8,745 nt of DNA from Actinomycetota bacterium (lineage in GTDB: Bacteria; Acidobacteriota; Blastocatellia; Chloracidobacteriales; Chloracidobacteriaceae): contig JAAFHI010000090.1 in the NCBI GenBank assembly GCA_013298335.1, positions 1 through 8,745 of the forward strand, written 5' to 3'. Shown here in pieces: positions 6,134 through 8,745 of the stretch. The stretch's first letter is position 1; every line of letters starts with the position of its first letter. The translations under genes were made by a program, and so were the position numbers. The notes under the pieces are model-generated. The model ran no database searches and was not told where the DNA came from. It saw nothing but the letters and a program-made list of their open reading frames with translations.

Positions 6134-8745
6134 ATGTACGTCTCGATGATTCTCCGAAATCGGTATCGCATTCTTCAGGAACTCGGCGGCGGCGCCTTCG
6201 GCCAGACCTTCGTGGCCGAGGACCTCGACCTCCCGTCACGCCGGTGCTGTGTTCTCAAACAGCTCAAACCCATCGCCGACGCGAAACAGTACCGGTTCGT
6301 CCAGGAGCGTTTCGAGCGGGAAGCCGCGGTGCTCGAAAAATTGAGCGAGGAAGCAAAGGGCGGGGTGCCGAAACTCTATGCCTACTTCGCCGAAGAGGAC
6401 ATGTTCTATCTGGTTCAGGAGTGGATCGACGGGCACACCCTCAAGCAGGCCCTCGCCCGCGACCTGCGCTGGGACGAAACCGCGGTGCGGTCGAGTCTGA
6501 AAACCCTTTTGAGCATTCTCGCCTACATTCATTCGAAAGGCATCATTCACCGCGACATCAAGCCTGAAAACATCATGGTCCGGTCGGAGGACCGCGCACC
6601 GGTGCTGATTGATTTCGGCATCGTCAAGGAAGTCGTTTCGGGAGACGGCCTGGGCGACGGGACGAGTTCCATCGTAGCCGGAACGCCGGCCTTCATGGCG
6701 CTTGAGCAGGCCGCCGGGAAGCCCGTGTTTTCGAGCGATCTCTACAGTCTGGGGATGACGGCCATCAACATGCTGACCGGACGGAGTCCGCAGACGATGT
6801 CGGATCAACTCAGCGGGGTCATTCGCTGGCAGGACCATGCGCCCGAGGTGTCGCCGGGACTGGAGCGGGTGATTCGCCGGGCGACTGAGCCGTATGTCCG
6901 CGACCGCTACCGGACGGCCCTTGAAATGATGGCCGATCTCGATGCCCCGGCGTATCAGGTGACGCAGGCGTTCGGCGAATCGCCGACCTTCGAGAACGAG
7001 CCGACCATCCTGCCGGCGGCGGTGGTAGCGGAGGCCCTGTCGACGATGGCCCCGATGGGACTGAACGGCATGGCTTCCATCGGCGCGCGCTCGACCGTCG
7101 TTCCGGCGGCGGAAGCGGCGGCGATCGGCGCGCTCGACCTCGCGTTCTGGGAATCCGTCAAGCACAGCCACAATCCGCGCAACTTCGAGGCGTATCTGGA
7201 AAAGTTCCCGGCGGGGCAGTTTTCGATGCTGGCGAACATCCGGCTCGAAGAACTGACGGTGGTGGCGAAGGAGCGGAAGGAGCCGTTCCAGTTCGACACG
7301 GTGACGCTCGACGAAAAGGGCACCATCGTGGATTTCCGGACGCTCAAGGCCCACCACCAGACCGAGGACCTCGGCGGCGGCATCGGGCTTCAACTGGTTC
7401 CGATTCAGAGCGGCGTCTTTCAGATGGGTTCGATCGAAACCGACACCGAGAAGCCGGTCCATCAGGTCCGGCTGTCGTCGTTTTCCATCGGGAAGTATCC
7501 CGTCACGCAGGTTCAGTGGCGGGTGGTGGCGGCGATGCCTGTGGTGGCGCGCGAACTCAAGCCGGAGCCGTCGTTCAAGCGAGGCGACAACCGTCCGGTG
7601 GAACAGGTTTCGTGGGAGGACACGGTCGAGTTCTGCGCCCGCCTGTCGGTCTACACTGGCAAGACCTACCGGCTGCCGACCGAGGCCGAGTGGGAATACG
7701 CCTGCCGGGCCGGGACCCAGACGCCGTTCGCCTTCGGCGAGACGCTGACGTCCGACATCGCCAATTTCGACGGGTCGTTTCCTTATAAACAGGGGCCGAA
7801 GGGCCGTTACCTCGGCGAGACCATCGAGGTCGGCCAGGTCGGGGCGGCGAACGCCTTCGGGTTGTTCGACCTGCACGGCAATGTGTGGGAGTGGTGCCTC
7901 GACGCGTGGCACGAAAATTACGTCGGCGCGCCGGGCAACGGGACGGCGTGGGAGGACCGGAACGAAAAGCGGCGGGTCATTCGCGGCGGTTCCTGGATCG
8001 AGACGGCGGCCCGCTGCCGGTCGGGGTTCCGCAATTTCGCCAAGGTGGAAACCCGCAACGGATACACCGGTTTCCGGGTGGTGCTCGCCGATGATTCCAA
8101 GGCCGAGCAGAAGAACCGTTCCACCGGCGGGCATCCGGTCTTTTCGCCAGCCCCGGCGTTGCCGCTTCCGCCTCCGCCCCCGCCGCGCGTGCCGTCCCCT
8201 CCGGCCAGTCTGACGGCGGCGTTGACGGGGAATCCGCCGCCGCCGATGGGCGGGGGCGCGATCCGGGTGCCGAGTTTCGTCGATCTTCCCAAAACGCTGT
8301 CGCTCGACCTCGCGCTCACTGTGAAGATGGAGTTCGCCCTGATGCCGACCGGATCGTTCGACATGGGCGGCCTTGACTACGACAACGAGAAGCCGATCCA
8401 CCGGGTGACGTTCGACCGCCGGTTCTATATGGCGGTGCATCCGGTCACGCAGGCCCAGTGGAAGGCGATTGCGGGCAGCAATCCGAGTTCCTTCAAGAAT
8501 CCCGAACGGCCCGTCGAAAACGTCTCGTGGGTGATGGCGCAGGACTACATCGGCGTGCTCAACCGCCGGATCGAGGGCTTCCGTTTCCGGCTGCCCTCCG
8601 AGGCGGAGTGGGAATACGCCTGTCGCGCCGGGACCACGTCCAAGTTCTGCTTTGGTGAAGGGAAAAATCTATTGAACGAGTTCGGGTGGTATGACGAGAA
8701 CTCGCGCCAGATGTCGCATCCGGTGGGCCGCAAGCGCGCCAATCC
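6134..8745 (+). CDS. Ser/Thr protein kinase fused to tandem FGE/SUMF1-like domains, N-terminal part
   Basis: 870 codons are open to the right edge, so the C-terminus is missing. Residues ~10-270 are a Hanks-type kinase with the active residues: Gly loop LGGGAFG (17-23), Lys42, HRDIKPEN (139-146, catalytic Asp141), DFG (160-162), SSDLYSLG (Asp202). The APE position reads ALE (189-191). Residues ~333-373 hold FWESVKHSHNPRNFEAYLEK, a helical module often attached to such proteins. FGE-like domain 1 spans ~417-652 with RLPTEAEWEYACRAG (513-527), LHGNVWEWC (580-588) and RGGSW (617-621). It has Cys628, but Arg633 replaces the second FGE cysteine, so formylglycine formation is unlikely. A Pro-rich linker (~672-708) leads to FGE-like domain 2 (~730 on), cut by the window. 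No membrane segment is visible; probably cytoplasmic signalling with sensor or partner-binding FGE modules. Confidence 0.92.
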   Translation, partial: MYVSMILRNRYRILQELGGGAFGQTFVAEDLDLPSRRCCVLKQLKPIADAKQYRFVQERFEREAAVLEKLSEEAKGGVPKLYAYFAEEDMFYLVQEWIDGHTLKQALARDLRWDETAVRSSLKTLLSILAYIHSKGIIHRDIKPENIMVRSEDRAPVLIDFGIVKEVVSGDGLGDGTSSIVAGTPAFMALEQAAGKPVFSSDLYSLGMTAINMLTGRSPQTMSDQLSGVIRWQDHAPEVSPGLERVIRRATEPYVRDRYRTALEMMADLDAPAYQVTQAFGESPTFENEPTILPAAVVAEALSTMAPMGLNGMASIGARSTVVPAAEAAAIGALDLAFWESVKHSHNPRNFEAYLEKFPAGQFSMLANIRLEELTVVAKERKEPFQFDTVTLDEKGTIVDFRTLKAHHQTEDLGGGIGLQLVPIQSGVFQMGSIETDTEKPVHQVRLSSFSIGKYPVTQVQWRVVAAMPVVARELKPEPSFKRGDNRPVEQVSWEDTVEFCARLSVYTGKTYRLPTEAEWEYACRAGTQTPFAFGETLTSDIANFDGSFPYKQGPKGRYLGETIEVGQVGAANAFGLFDLHGNVWEWCLDAWHENYVGAPGNGTAWEDRNEKRRVIRGGSWIETAARCRSGFRNFAKVETRNGYTGFRVVLADDSKAEQKNRSTGGHPVFSPAPALPLPPPPPPRVPSPPASLTAALTGNPPPPMGGGAIRVPSFVDLPKTLSLDLALTVKMEFALMPTGSFDMGGLDYDNEKPIHRVTFDRRFYMAVHPVTQAQWKAIAGSNPSSFKNPERPVENVSWVMAQDYIGVLNRRIEGFRFRLPSEAEWEYACRAGTTSKFCFGEGKNLLNEFGWYDENSRQMSHPVGRKRAN
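7670..7717 (+). repeat. Internal repeat, FGE domain 1 core motif
   Basis: The 48 bases encoding RLPTEAEWEYACRAGT in the first FGE-like domain match those at 8588-8635 in the second at 43 of 48 positions by my count; four of the five differences fall at third codon positions and one gives Thr versus Ser. This reflects the strongly conserved family signature and possibly intragenic duplication. Confidence 0.7.
8588..8635 (+). repeat. Internal repeat, FGE domain 2 core motif
   Basis: Second copy of the signature, encoding RLPSEAEWEYACRAGT; partner of 7670-7717. The rest of the two domains differs much more, for example in the loop between the N-terminal strand and this motif. Confidence 0.7.

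Noticed and set aside
6236..8440. 734-codon open frame antisense to the kinase gene
   Set aside because: It is a G+C-bias shadow: the translation is Arg/His/Pro-rich without domains, while the plus strand encodes a full kinase-FGE protein across the same bases.
1..8745. Diversity-generating retroelement, CRISPR array, transposase, tRNA or rRNA
   Set aside because: No reverse transcriptase, regularly spaced repeats, transposase motifs or structural RNA signatures were found on either strand; the retroelement idea remains only as a test beyond the right edge.

Overview
The window (about 60% G+C by eye) looks like a chromosomal piece from a Gram-negative-type bacterium that exports proteins and uses eukaryote-like signalling kinases. 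The gene set (right-handed beta-helix surface protein, GT-C-like membrane protein, secreted S9 peptidase, Ser/Thr kinase fused to SUMF1/FGE-like domains) resembles PVC-group bacteria, Acidobacteria, Cyanobacteria and large-genome sulfur bacteria. I cannot place it to phylum.

Layout. Positions 1-776 (minus) hold the N-terminal 258 residues of an exported beta-helix protein that runs off the left edge. Positions 777-1155 contain no convincing gene. Positions 1156-1285 (minus) are a decayed copy of the last ~40 codons of the peptidase gene found 2 kb away, ending in its own hairpin. Positions 1382-2983 (minus) encode a polytopic membrane protein resembling GT-C glycosyltransferases. A strong hairpin at 3169-3214 ends the next gene, 3237-5729 (minus), a complete secreted prolyl-oligopeptidase-family peptidase of the glutamyl endopeptidase (S9D) type with an intact Ser685/Asp758/His792 triad. 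Positions 5730-6133 are a divergent intergenic region rich in inverted repeats, including a possible branched RNA fold at 5884-5958. Positions 6134-8745 (plus) encode the first 870 residues of a kinase with two FGE/SUMF1-like modules; it runs off the right edge.

How they relate. The three left-hand genes and the relic share one strand and concern the envelope or exterior: surface protein, probable sugar transfer or other membrane function, secreted proteolysis. The terminator between peptidase and membrane protein argues against a tight operon. The kinase is transcribed divergently and is probably cytoplasmic; its first FGE-like domain keeps the fold motifs but has only one of the two active-site cysteines, which suggests ligand or protein binding rather than formylglycine synthesis.

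The observations most worth following are the direct repeat of the peptidase 3' end flanking the membrane-protein gene, the structured kinase leader, and the kinase-FGE-FGE architecture. FGE-fold C-termini are known targets of diversity-generating retroelements, but no such element is visible here.
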